Origin: Gammaproteobacteria bacterium
Lineage (GTDB): Bacteria > Pseudomonadota > Gammaproteobacteria > Pseudomonadales > Pseudohongiellaceae
Reading direction: 5' to 3'
Assembly: GCA_002719575.1 (NCBI GenBank)
Contig: PBHS01000057.1
Coordinates: forward strand, 1-11,475
Length of the DNA: 11,475 nucleotides
Part shown: positions 1-6,598 of the stretch, in pieces
Numbering within the stretch: the first letter of the stretch is position 1
How the letters are laid out: every line of letters starts with the position of its first letter
Notes under the pieces: generated by a model
Databases searched by the model: none
Seen by the model: only the letters and a program-made list of their open reading frames with translations
Told to the model about the DNA's origin: nothing
Made by a program: the position numbers and the translations under genes

Positions 1-531
1 CAGCGTCGCTCGGCCAAAGCAATCAACTTCGGCCTCATTTACGGCATGTCCGCGTTTGGACTTGCCAATCAGTTGAATGTCAGCCGCGGTGTGGCGCAAG
101 AATATGTCGATAGGTACTTTCGCAAGTACCCCGGGGTGCTTAAATACATGGAACAGACTCAGGCGCTAGCCGATGAGAAAGGATATGTAGAAACGCTATT
201 TGGTCGACGGCTTTACTTGCCTGATTTGCATGCGGGTAACGCGATGATCCGTAAGGCGGCTCAGCGGACCGCGATTAATGCTCCGATGCAGGGGTCAGCC
301 GCTGATATTATTAAGCAGGCCATGATTGATATTGCTAACTGGCTAGAGCAAGATCCAATCGATGCGCGTATGATTCTTCAGGTTCATGATGAGCTGGTTT
401 TTGAAGTCAAAGAAGAAGACATGGCGCTTTTGAGCGAAGGCGTGAAGTTTCGAATGGCCTCTGCTGCCGCGCTGGACGTGCCTTTGATCGTGGATGTTGG
501 CGTTGGGGATAACTGGGATCAGGCTCACTGA
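1..531 (+). CDS. polA: DNA polymerase I, C-terminal part (5' truncated by window edge)
   Basis: This is the last 176 residues of the polymerase domain of DNA polymerase I, which fills gaps after Okazaki primer removal and during excision repair. The reading frame is open from base 1 with no start visible, so the gene enters from the left. The first residues are the O-helix (motif B), [14 protein letters not shown], containing the dNTP-contacting Arg, Lys, Phe and Tyr (E. coli R754, K758, F762, Y766). Further on come the conserved [13 protein letters not shown] stretch and motif [11 protein letters not shown], with the catalytic Asp. The protein ends in NWDQAH, as E. coli PolA does, and the distance from the O-helix to the end equals that of E. 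coli, so the C-terminus is intact. Its stop codon overlaps the 3' end of the convergent engB gene by 7 bases, and no terminator is visible between the two. Confidence 0.98.
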   Translation, partial: QRRSAKAINFGLIYGMSAFGLANQLNVSRGVAQEYVDRYFRKYPGVLKYMEQTQALADEKGYVETLFGRRLYLPDLHAGNAMIRKAAQRTAINAPMQGSAADIIKQAMIDIANWLEQDPIDARMILQVHDELVFEVKEEDMALLSEGVKFRMASAAALDVPLIVDVGVGDNWDQAH

Positions 532-1154
532 CCACCACTTTGCATCCCTTTGCCGCAATTGAATGTCTTCTTTGAAAACCATTGCGATAGTTGATCACGA
601 GCTAATTCAATTCCAGCTCCACTGTGCGCCGAAAACAATTCGACCTTAACCAGCGCTTCATCTTGTGTTTGCTTCTGAACCTTAAGCCGCATATTGTGAG
701 CCGCACCCCGCTTCAGCTTGTCTGACTTGGTTAGCAGTAGCAGAACCGGCAGTTTGGACTGGACGGACCAAGCGACCATCTGCTGATCGAAATCCTTCAT
801 TGGATGTCTAATGTCGGACAGAACCACCAGACCGACGAGTGTTTCCCGCTCGTGCAGATACTTCCCCAGTTCACGCTGCCACTTTTCCTTTACTGCCAGC
901 GGGACCTTAGCGAAACCGTAGCCTGGCAAGTCCACCAGATAATGACCACTTACCACCTCAAAAAAATTGATCAGCTGCGTACGTCCCGGTGTCTTGCTGA
1001 TACGGGCTAGCGCTTTTCGGCCTGTGATGGCATTGATGGCAGACGATTTGCCGGCGTTTGAGCGTCCGGCAAATGCTATCTCAGCCACGCTGTTGTGCGG
1101 GCAGCCAGCAAGCCTGTCGGCACTGGTACTAAATTGGGTCTGGTTAAAATTCAT
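525..1154 (-). CDS. engB: Ribosome-biogenesis GTP-binding protein EngB (YihA/YsxC)
   Basis: Essential cytoplasmic GTPase of the TrmE-Era-EngA-EngB family, involved in assembly of the large ribosomal subunit. The 209 residues match the family's usual length (about 200-210). All G motifs are visible: G1 GRSNAGKS at residues 30-37, a Thr-rich switch I segment [12 protein letters not shown] at 54-65, G3 DLPG at 75-78 followed by the family hallmark YGFAKVP, G4 TKSD at 142-145, and G5 FSAHSG at about 174-179. The ATG at 1154 is preferred; a TTG one codon upstream (1157) is also possible. A weak GAG lies 5 bases ahead of the ATG. The gene is divergent from cytochrome c4 and convergent with polA. 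A candidate promoter lies near 1211-1238 on the minus strand. Confidence 0.97.
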   Translation of the reverse strand: MNFNQTQFSTSADRLAGCPHNSVAEIAFAGRSNAGKSSAINAITGRKALARISKTPGRTQLINFFEVVSGHYLVDLPGYGFAKVPLAVKEKWQRELGKYLHERETLVGLVVLSDIRHPMKDFDQQMVAWSVQSKLPVLLLLTKSDKLKRGAAHNMRLKVQKQTQDEALVKVELFSAHSGAGIELARDQLSQWFSKKTFNCGKGMQSGGQ

Positions 1155-1206
1155 CAAAACTCAAATCTTTCCGCGGCTATCTCGCGTAGTGTCCCTGACG
1201 CTAATA

Positions 1207-1217
1207 GGCTATAATAC
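1207..1217. promoter_or_regulatory. Candidate divergent -10 region between engB and cytochrome c4
   Basis: On the plus strand a perfect TATAAT lies at 1210-1215 within GGCTATAATAC, but the hexamer 17 bases upstream (TAGTGT) is a poor -35. On the minus strand the overlapping TATTAT (1216-1211) has TTGCCT (1237-1232) 15 bases upstream, or GTTGCC with a 16-base spacer. That would start engB transcripts about 50 bases ahead of its ATG. Both readings rest on consensus matching by eye. Which strand is used, or whether both are, cannot be told from the sequence. Confidence 0.35.
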
Positions 1218-1319
1218 ATGATAGTTTCCGAAGGCAACGTTGAGAAACGCAACAAAATCGGCCAACGGAACAAGCTGGCGTGGCTATCGGTCCGTTGTAG
1301 CTCGGGCTGAGACTATCAT
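1218..1319. repeat. Nested inverted repeat in the engB–cytochrome c4 intergenic region (possible RNA structure)
   Basis: The outer arms ATGATAGTTTC (1218-1228) and GAGACTATCAT (1309-1319) pair over 11 positions, 10 Watson-Crick plus one G·U if transcribed from the plus strand. Nested inside, CAACGGA (1263-1269) and TCCGTTG (1291-1297) are perfect 7-base complements. Together they could close a branched RNA of about 100 nt in the 5' leader of the cytochrome gene, or be paired protein-binding sites. I do not recognise a known RNA family. A start driven by the TATAAT at 1210 would begin inside the outer 5' arm, which would weaken the RNA interpretation. Confidence 0.4.
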
Positions 1320-1400
1320 ACCCTTGCTAACCGCATATCCCACAGCGCCCAGGGCACACTTCCGCATTTGAGAATTGAGTTGAGGTTTTCAGGAACACCC

Positions 1401-2012
1401 ATGAGTAAACACGTATTTCTAATTGTCACCGCTGTATACACCTGTTCTCTTGCTAGTTTTGCCGTCGCTCAAGGCAATGCGATGGCGGGTCAGGCCAAAT
1501 CAGCGCTCTGCGCGGCCTGTCACGGCGCTGATGGCAACAGCGTGATAGCGATGAATCCCAAGCTAGCGGGCCAGAACGCCAGCTATCTCGTCAAGCAGCT
1601 AAACGACTATAGGTCCGGTGCGCGGGTAAACGCCACCATGGCAGCGATGGCGGCCGGGCTGTCAGACGAAGACATCGCCGATATCGCGGCCTGGTACTCG
1701 TCCCAGCAGCCTACGTTGCTCGGCGCAAACCCGGAATCATTGGATCTGGGTGCTTCACTTTATCGAGCGGGCAACAAAGAACTATCGATTGCCGCCTGCT
1801 CTGCCTGTCATTCTCCCTCAGGTAAGGGCAACGGACCGGCTGGATTCCCCGCTTTGGGCGGGCAGCATCCCGAGTACACGCTGCTCCAGCTAAAAGCGTT
1901 TCGTTCCGGTGAGCGGGCGAACGACAATAGCGCCATGATGCGTACCATCGTTGAGCGTCTTACGGATTCTGAACTCGAAGCCCTAGCTAGTTATGTTTCA
2001 GGTTTACATTAA
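1401..2012 (+). CDS. Diheme cytochrome c4, periplasmic
   Basis: A 203-residue periplasmic cytochrome c4, which carries electrons toward terminal oxidases such as the cbb3 type. Residues 1-23 form a signal peptide with a likely cut after AVA, before Gln24. Two class I c-type domains follow. The first has the heme site CAACH at 37-41 with probable axial Met80 (before AAGLSD). The second has CSACH at 133-137 with probable axial Met180 (before TIVERLTD). The internal duplication and length fit c4 rather than a monoheme c5. The ATG at 1401 is chosen because AGGA at 1391-1394 sits 6 bases ahead; an in-frame ATG at 1368 would add 11 residues before the signal peptide and lacks a good ribosome site. 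Maturation would need the cytochrome c (Ccm) machinery, encoded elsewhere. Confidence 0.95.
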   Translation: MSKHVFLIVTAVYTCSLASFAVAQGNAMAGQAKSALCAACHGADGNSVIAMNPKLAGQNASYLVKQLNDYRSGARVNATMAAMAAGLSDEDIADIAAWYSSQQPTLLGANPESLDLGASLYRAGNKELSIAACSACHSPSGKGNGPAGFPALGGQHPEYTLLQLKAFRSGERANDNSAMMRTIVERLTDSELEALASYVSGLH

Positions 2013-2191
2013 GCCTGCGTTTTTGGGATCCGTTCGACGCTGGGTGCGCCGGAGGTATCTGAAAAACTTGAGCCATAAAATCCGCAGCTAGAGCCCTAGC
2101 GAATGGAACATAGCAGTTAATAGTGAACAAAAATCGAGTAAAAACTTAAAAAAATAGGAAATGATATGGGACATGATAAAGGATTCGCAAA
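2013..2191. other. Intergenic region between cytochrome c4 and dsbA
   Basis: This 179-base gap has no clear terminator. A short GCTAG/CTAGC hairpin at 2087-2100 has a 4-base loop but no T-tract. The last 75 bases are strongly A-rich and may hold the dsbA promoter, though no good -35/-10 pair stands out. A 9-codon reading frame at 2166-2195 is described separately. Confidence 0.4.
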
Positions 2192-2195
2192 ATGA
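2166..2195 (+). other. Possible leader mini-ORF coupled to dsbA
   Basis: The ATG at 2166 opens a 9-codon frame, MGHDKGFAK, whose TGA stop (2193-2195) overlaps the dsbA start as ATGA. A plausible ribosome site, TAGGAA (2155-2160), lies 5 bases upstream, while dsbA has its own AAAGGA (2178-2183) within the mini-ORF. The layout would allow translational coupling. A frame this short can arise by chance, and nothing in its composition points to a specific attenuator (no run of one amino acid, no Cys codons). Confidence 0.2.
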
Positions 2196-2848
2196 ATAAA
2201 TCTGCCCTGCAAATCGCACTTTCAATCAGCCTACTGTTTGCTGCTTTCCCCAGCTTCGCGCAAATCGAACGTTATATTGTTGGCACGCACTATACTGAGT
2301 TGCCCAACCCGGTAAATACAGGGGATCCCTCAAAAATCGAGGTTCTTGAAGCCTTTTGGTATGGCTGCTCGCACTGTTTCCGCTTTGAGCCCTTGCTTGC
2401 TGCCTGGGAGGAAAACGCGCCGGACGACGTCGATGTTGTGCGCTTTCCGGCTCTGTGGAACAATCTAATGAAAATCCATGCTCAGGTATACTTCACCGCT
2501 GAAGCGCTGGGTAAGCTTTCCGTACTTCATACGCCGGTGTTTAATGCCATTAACTTGCAGGGTAATCGCCTGCAAAATGAGCGCCAGATAGGATCGCTTT
2601 TTGCCGAGTACGGCGTTGACGCAGAAGACTTTGAGAAAGCGTTCAACTCTTTTTCCGTGAGGACCAAGGTCAACCAGGCCGAGAAGCGCATGCAGGATTA
2701 TCAGATTCGCAGCACTCCCAATATCGTTGTAAACGGCAAGTATCTGATTACCACCGGCCAGAATGTCCCGACTCAGGAAGAAATGCTGGAAGTGGTTGAA
2801 TTTCTTGTAGAAAAAGAGCGCCAGATGCTGGGCTCGTCGGGCGACTAA
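2192..2848 (+). CDS. dsbA: Thiol:disulfide interchange protein DsbA, periplasmic
   Basis: Periplasmic thioredoxin-fold oxidase that introduces disulfide bonds into secreted proteins and is normally re-oxidised by DsbB. 218 residues. Residues 1-23 are a signal peptide with a likely cut after SFA. The active site is FWYGCSHC, Cys59-Ser60-His61-Cys62, at the start of the first helix. The usual DsbA dipeptide is Pro-His, so Ser60 is a substitution that could alter the redox potential. The cis-proline loop is STPNIVVNGKY, with Thr175-Pro176. An inserted helical domain (about residues 88-165) lies between, as in the family. The start is supported by AAAGGA 8 bases ahead of the ATG. A strong terminator follows 28 bases after the stop, so dsbA appears transcriptionally separate from the secretion genes downstream. 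Confidence 0.95.
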   Translation: MNKSALQIALSISLLFAAFPSFAQIERYIVGTHYTELPNPVNTGDPSKIEVLEAFWYGCSHCFRFEPLLAAWEENAPDDVDVVRFPALWNNLMKIHAQVYFTAEALGKLSVLHTPVFNAINLQGNRLQNERQIGSLFAEYGVDAEDFEKAFNSFSVRTKVNQAEKRMQDYQIRSTPNIVVNGKYLITTGQNVPTQEEMLEVVEFLVEKERQMLGSSGD

Positions 2849-2875
2849 GACCCTTTACCCCGTAAATCTTCAGAG

Positions 2876-2910
2876 CAAACCGCCCCAATTTAAGGGGCGG
2901 TTTGTTTATG
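2876..2910 (+). terminator. Rho-independent terminator after dsbA
   Basis: CAAACCGCCCC (2876-2886) and GGGGCGGTTTG (2894-2904) form a perfect 11-base-pair stem around a 7-base AATTTAA loop. A short T-rich tail (TTTG then TTTATG) follows. It lies directly after dsbA with no gene in between. The symmetrical A/T flanks could let it act weakly on the other strand too. Confidence 0.9.
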
Positions 2911-3174
2911 TCTTACGGAAAATCTTTCCGCTTCTTTAAACCCCCGCGATTCCTTTCTTTGGATTATCCGAAAAACTTGCTCTGATGTGTCTGGTCGAAA
3001 AAACATCACCAGCCTTAGAACTATTTCTCGCGTCTGGCAGTCAAAATGTCTTGGAAATTGGCAATTTTTAGAACGAAAGCCTGACGCTCTCACTGATTAT
3101 GGCACTGCGGCTGCCTGACTCGGGCGGTAAACCCCCTTTGTTTCGGATCGACGTTGAATAAGACGCGCATATTC
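2911..3174. other. Intergenic region between the dsbA terminator and gspL
   Basis: About 264 bases without a convincing gene. It contains a small CGGAAA/TTTCCG hairpin (2916-2930), a near-perfect palindrome AAATTG-G-CAATTT (3055-3067) that could be an operator, and a sigma-54-like promoter match (3100-3114, listed separately). A 67-codon minus-strand frame here runs through the terminator stem and has no family features. I see no good sigma-70 promoter for the downstream operon. Confidence 0.5.
3100..3114 (+). promoter_or_regulatory. Candidate sigma-54 (RpoN) promoter for the gsp operon
   Basis: TGGCAC-TGCGG-CTGC matches the -24/-12 consensus TGGCAC-N5-TTGC. The diagnostic GG (3101-3102) and GC (3113-3114) are separated by exactly 10 bases. 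The -24 hexamer is perfect, while the -12 element has C in place of the first T. Transcription would begin near 3126, about 50 bases ahead of the gspL ATG. Such promoters need an enhancer-binding activator; no site for one was recognised, although the palindrome at 3055-3067 is a possible candidate. Confidence 0.35.
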
Positions 3175-4521
3175 ATGAAAACCCTGCTTGATCAAATCAA
3201 TCATAGGCTCCGTCGCGGCATCAGCGAGACGCTATCAGGCAACAGCCGACAGGATTTGCTCAACTCTGTGACAGACACGCTGATGCTGTTCGGTGACGAG
3301 CTGGTGCACGCAAAAGGCGGACGCACTCACAGAATAGCCATTGGAATATATGACCGCTTGAGCTTAAAGTCCGGTGAGTTCAACGGAGATACTGACCGTG
3401 CTCGGCAGTCGATAGAGGGAGAAATCGATGCAGAAGCCATTGCCGAGGCAGCAAAGCAGCTGCTTTCAGATTCAGATTCTGAGCCCTCGATACTGTTACT
3501 CCTGGCCCCTTCGGAATTTTTAGCGACGGAGCAGCACATGCCGGGGCTCTCGGGGGCCAATCTGATTTCTGCTATCACCTTGCAACAGGAAAGTATCTTG
3601 CCAGCCTGTGACGAAAAGCTTGCGCTTGCTGTGTCTGATGAAGGCTCAGACGGTTACCGGTTGGCGATGTGGGTTCGGGAGGCCCGTTTAACGGCTCTAT
3701 TCCAGGCGTTTTCCAGGCGGGGTTTGACTCTTGCGGCCTTGGCTCCCAGAACGCTCACGGCGATGAAGCCAAGTCAGACCGGCCTTTTGCTGGATGATGA
3801 CGGTAGGGATATCACTCTCATCAGCGCCCGGAATGGAGTTCTAGAACAATGGTTACAGATTCAGAAAACCGATCTTGCCGAGCCTGTTTTTTTAGAGCAG
3901 TGGCTGAAGCAGCTGGCAGCTTTTGAATCGGAAACAAATCATACTCTTACAACCGCGCAAGATTATGTTTTGGAGCAAACTGCCGGCATTGAGCCGGCCT
4001 ATGGGTTTTTCCCCTCTGATGCTTTGGCCAGCAGCAGGAAGCGCATGCAGCGCAAGCAAATACAAATAGGCGCAGCTCTTATTTTCGCCATACTGGGTCT
4101 TGCGGCCTCTCCCTTTCTGACTCAGACCTTTGAGTTGCAGATGGCTAACGCCAGTTTAGAGTCGAAGCGTGAGGTGTCCGTGGGGGCCCGGCAAGATCAG
4201 ACGGTGGTGGTTGAGTTTGAAAATCGCTGGGGCGCCATTAATGATTTTCCTCAGCAGGACGTCGTTGCCGCAATGCTCCGGCTTCAGGAGGTGTTGGGCG
4301 GAGAGCAGCTGACTTCACTGGAGCTGTCGGAGGGTCTGATTCGCATTCAGGGCACCAGTTCTGAGCCGCAGGAGATCCTGCAGCGCCTCGAGCGGGATCC
4401 TTTGTTTACCGAGGTAGTGTTTTCGAGGGCAACAAGCAACACCCGCTATTACATTGATCTGCGTTTGGCCAACGTGAACTTCGAGGCGTACCGGGTGCGC
4501 CACTTTCCGGACGAGAGTTAA
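3175..4521 (+). CDS. gspL: Type II secretion system protein GspL (inner-membrane platform)
   Basis: GspL is a bitopic inner-membrane protein that recruits the GspE ATPase through its cytoplasmic domain and pairs with GspM. The 448 residues show the expected layout: a large cytoplasmic part (about 1-290), a basic stretch SRKRMQRKQ just before one membrane segment (about 297-318, GAALIFAILGLAASPFL), then a periplasmic part ending in a PilN-like ferredoxin fold (EILQRLERDPLFTEVVFSRAT…YYIDLRL). Sequence conservation in this family is low, so the call leans on architecture and on the gspM and gspE neighbours. The ATG at 3175 is chosen. A TTG at 3154 would add 7 residues and is about equally weakly supported (GGAT 6 bases upstream). 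It is the first gene of the cluster, and gspM follows after 11 bases. Confidence 0.82.
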   Translation: MKTLLDQINHRLRRGISETLSGNSRQDLLNSVTDTLMLFGDELVHAKGGRTHRIAIGIYDRLSLKSGEFNGDTDRARQSIEGEIDAEAIAEAAKQLLSDSDSEPSILLLLAPSEFLATEQHMPGLSGANLISAITLQQESILPACDEKLALAVSDEGSDGYRLAMWVREARLTALFQAFSRRGLTLAALAPRTLTAMKPSQTGLLLDDDGRDITLISARNGVLEQWLQIQKTDLAEPVFLEQWLKQLAAFESETNHTLTTAQDYVLEQTAGIEPAYGFFPSDALASSRKRMQRKQIQIGAALIFAILGLAASPFLTQTFELQMANASLESKREVSVGARQDQTVVVEFENRWGAINDFPQQDVVAAMLRLQEVLGGEQLTSLELSEGLIRIQGTSSEPQEILQRLERDPLFTEVVFSRATSNTRYYIDLRLANVNFEAYRVRHFPDES

Positions 4522-4532
4522 CGAGTTTAGCA

Positions 4533-5090
4533 ATGCCTATTTCCGCAAGAGAGCGAAGAATTCTCATACTCGCAGGGTTAGTGAGCGCCGTTTTTGTTGT
4601 CACGCAGATTGTGCCTGCAGCACAGGTATTGTATGAAAGCCGCAATGCCACTATCCAGGGCATATTGCTCGCAGTTGAGCGAGAAGTGCGTCTGATCGAG
4701 GATTCTTTGGTCTGGCGCGACCGGCGCATTGAGGCCGAGGTTCAGCAGGCCAAGGTTGAATCGCAGATCTTCAGTGGCTTAACCATCCCTTTAGTGGAGG
4801 CCAATCTTCAACAAGACCTCTCAAATTATGCCCGGGATTCTGGTCTGAGCGTCAGTGCAACCCGGTTAGCGGACAGTATTCAGGCGAACGGCTGGTTGAT
4901 GGTTAGTCAAGAAATGTCGTTCCGTACGGATGATGCCAGCAACACCATTGCGTTCCTGAAGCTGCTCGAGAGCTCTCAGCCGCGCCTGCTGGTCAGAGAT
5001 TTCAGTCTCAGCCGCAGCCGAAACCAATACAATGGTTCAATCACTGCGGTGGGTTTCGCTGAAACAACCAGTCTTGGAGGCAAACAATGA
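4533..5090 (+). CDS. gspM: Type II secretion system protein GspM (PilO-like)
   Basis: Small bitopic inner-membrane protein of 185 residues, partner of GspL in the assembly platform. A short basic cytoplasmic tail (ARERR) precedes one membrane segment at about residues 10-31 (LILAGLVSAVFVVTQIVPAA). A charged, heptad-like helix follows (about 35-80), then a C-terminal alpha/beta domain (about 85-175) typical of GspM/PilO. Primary sequence is poorly conserved in this family; size, topology and the position between gspL and gspE support the name. It starts 11 bases after gspL with no strong ribosome site. Its stop overlaps the gspE start as ATGA, so translation is probably coupled. Confidence 0.78.
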   Translation: MPISARERRILILAGLVSAVFVVTQIVPAAQVLYESRNATIQGILLAVEREVRLIEDSLVWRDRRIEAEVQQAKVESQIFSGLTIPLVEANLQQDLSNYARDSGLSVSATRLADSIQANGWLMVSQEMSFRTDDASNTIAFLKLLESSQPRLLVRDFSLSRSRNQYNGSITAVGFAETTSLGGKQ

Positions 5091-6598
5091 TGGGAGATCA
5101 TGTTGATGATCTGCAGCAGGCAATACTGGCGACAGAAGCGCCTTTTCAGATGACGCTGCCCCTTTTCAGTCAGTTGCTCGAACCGGCTGGCATTGCGCCT
5201 GCACTTGACTTCCACACTAGCGGTAGACTGCTTTGCAATCAGGTGCCAAGCGTAGAGCTGAGGGCGCGGGTCCGTTTTATTATTGATCGATCGGTTGCTT
5301 TTGAGCTGGGTAATGACAATGAGGTCAGACGCCTGCTCAAGCACTGGCGCGCGGACCTGTTACCCCAACTTGAAGGATCGGAAGAAGAGGACTTCGTTTC
5401 CGGTTTCGAAGATGACGAATTGCTGCTCGATCGATCATCAGATGCGCCCATCATTCGCCTGGTTAATCATCTGTTCGCCCGCGCACTGGATCTTGATGCC
5501 AGCGACATTCATTTCGAGCCCAACGAACACTCCTTGAACGTTCGCTGCCGGGTTGACGGCATTATGACCCGCATTGAAAAGCTGCCCGTGAAAATTCACA
5601 CCGCCGTGGCCTCTCGCCTGAAACTTATGGCAAAGCTGGACATCGGTGAAAAGCGTCTTCCGCAGGACGGGCGCATTGACTACCAGCTTGGCAGCAATCA
5701 GCTGGATATGCGAGTTTCCACCCTGCCTGGGGTGCACGGTGAATCTGTGGTCTTGCGTATTCTTGATCGCAGCGATACGGCCGTTGAGCTGGCCGCGCTC
5801 GGTATGCCTGAGCGAACCCTTGAGGATTACCAGGGAGTTATAAATCAGCCCCACGGCATGATTCTGATCACCGGACCGACCGGCAGCGGTAAGACCACGA
5901 CGCTGTATGCTACGTTGGAAAAGATCAACTCTGAGAAGCAAAAGATCATCACTGTTGAAGACCCGGTAGAATACCAACTTGAAGGCATAACCCAAATTCA
6001 GGTCAATCCGGGCATCGGGCTCAGCTTCGCGGCAGGGCTTCGCTCGATTGTTCGTCAAGACCCGGACGTGCTGATGGTCGGTGAGATTCGTGATCGTGAA
6101 ACCGCTGACATTGCCATTGAGTCAGCCCTAACCGGCCATCTGGTGTTTTCAACACTGCACACTAATGATGCAGCAGGCGCGGTTACTCGACTCCAGGATA
6201 TGGGCGTCGAAGGCTACCTGATTAGCTCTAGCATGCTTGCGATTCAGGCCCAGCGACTGGTGCGTCGGACTTGCACAGATTGTGCATGCATCAGCCCGAT
6301 CAGTGCTGATGAGCTGGCGGTGCTGCAGATTTCTCGTGAGGAGTGCCCGGAAATCAACCGGGGAAAGGGCTGCGAATCCTGCGGTCATACGGGCTATCGG
6401 GGGCGCGTGGGGCTTTACGAATTGCTGCTGATGAACGATGCCATCCGTCATCATGTTGCATCTGGCGCTGATGCGAATGTCATTCGCCAGGAGGCCATCG
6501 GGGCAGGTATGCGGACTCTGCGGCAGGACGCACTGGAAAAACTGAAAGCCGGCCTGACTACCCCGGAGGAAGTGGTGAGGGTAACGCGAGCTTTATGA
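5087..6598 (+). CDS. gspE: Type II secretion system ATPase GspE
   Basis: Cytoplasmic hexameric secretion ATPase that powers pseudopilus assembly. At 503 residues it has the family's typical size. A diverged N-terminal region (about 1-115, the part expected to bind GspL) is followed by an acidic linker (EGSEEEDFVSGFEDDE) and the N2 and catalytic domains. Motifs: Walker A GPTGSGKT at 263-270, Asp box TVEDPVEY at 289-296, Walker B LMVGEIRD at 329-336 with Glu333, and His box TGHLVFSTLHTN at 349-360. A tetracysteine zinc site, Cys396/Cys399 and Cys429/Cys432 (CTDC…CESC), is characteristic of GspE/PilB ATPases. GGAGG (5076-5080) lies 6 bases ahead of the ATG. The gene overlaps gspM and gspF by 4 bases each. 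Confidence 0.97.
   Translation: MMGDHVDDLQQAILATEAPFQMTLPLFSQLLEPAGIAPALDFHTSGRLLCNQVPSVELRARVRFIIDRSVAFELGNDNEVRRLLKHWRADLLPQLEGSEEEDFVSGFEDDELLLDRSSDAPIIRLVNHLFARALDLDASDIHFEPNEHSLNVRCRVDGIMTRIEKLPVKIHTAVASRLKLMAKLDIGEKRLPQDGRIDYQLGSNQLDMRVSTLPGVHGESVVLRILDRSDTAVELAALGMPERTLEDYQGVINQPHGMILITGPTGSGKTTTLYATLEKINSEKQKIITVEDPVEYQLEGITQIQVNPGIGLSFAAGLRSIVRQDPDVLMVGEIRDRETADIAIESALTGHLVFSTLHTNDAAGAVTRLQDMGVEGYLISSSMLAIQAQRLVRRTCTDCACISPISADELAVLQISREECPEINRGKGCESCGHTGYRGRVGLYELLLMNDAIRHHVASGADANVIRQEAIGAGMRTLRQDALEKLKAGLTTPEEVVRVTRAL

Noticed and set aside
1303..1355. TPP-riboswitch-like string (GGCTGAGA … ACCCTTG … AACC … AGCG … AGGG)
   Set aside because: Pieces resemble the thi-box order, but the GAACCTGAT and GGNTAAT elements and the 5' GGGGTGC pairing partner are missing, and a cytochrome c4 gene is not a thiamine target.
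2061..2979. Ten-base direct repeat GAAAAACTTG at 2061-2070 and 2970-2979
   Set aside because: A/T-rich 10-mers recur by chance in a window this size, there are only two copies, and they flank no recognisable mobile element.
2983..3012. Possible H-type pseudoknot (TGATGT/ACATCA with CTGG/CCAG)
   Set aside because: The loop that must cross the 6-base-pair stem has zero length, which is sterically implausible, and the second stem is only 4 base pairs.
2890..3093. 67-codon minus-strand open frame in the dsbA–gspL gap
   Set aside because: It reads through the dsbA terminator stem, has no recognisable domain or membrane segment, and has biased Arg/Phe-rich composition typical of a chance frame.
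5438..6058. 206-codon minus-strand open frame
   Set aside because: It lies wholly antisense to the conserved catalytic core of gspE; the codon pattern of GC-rich genes often opens such frames.
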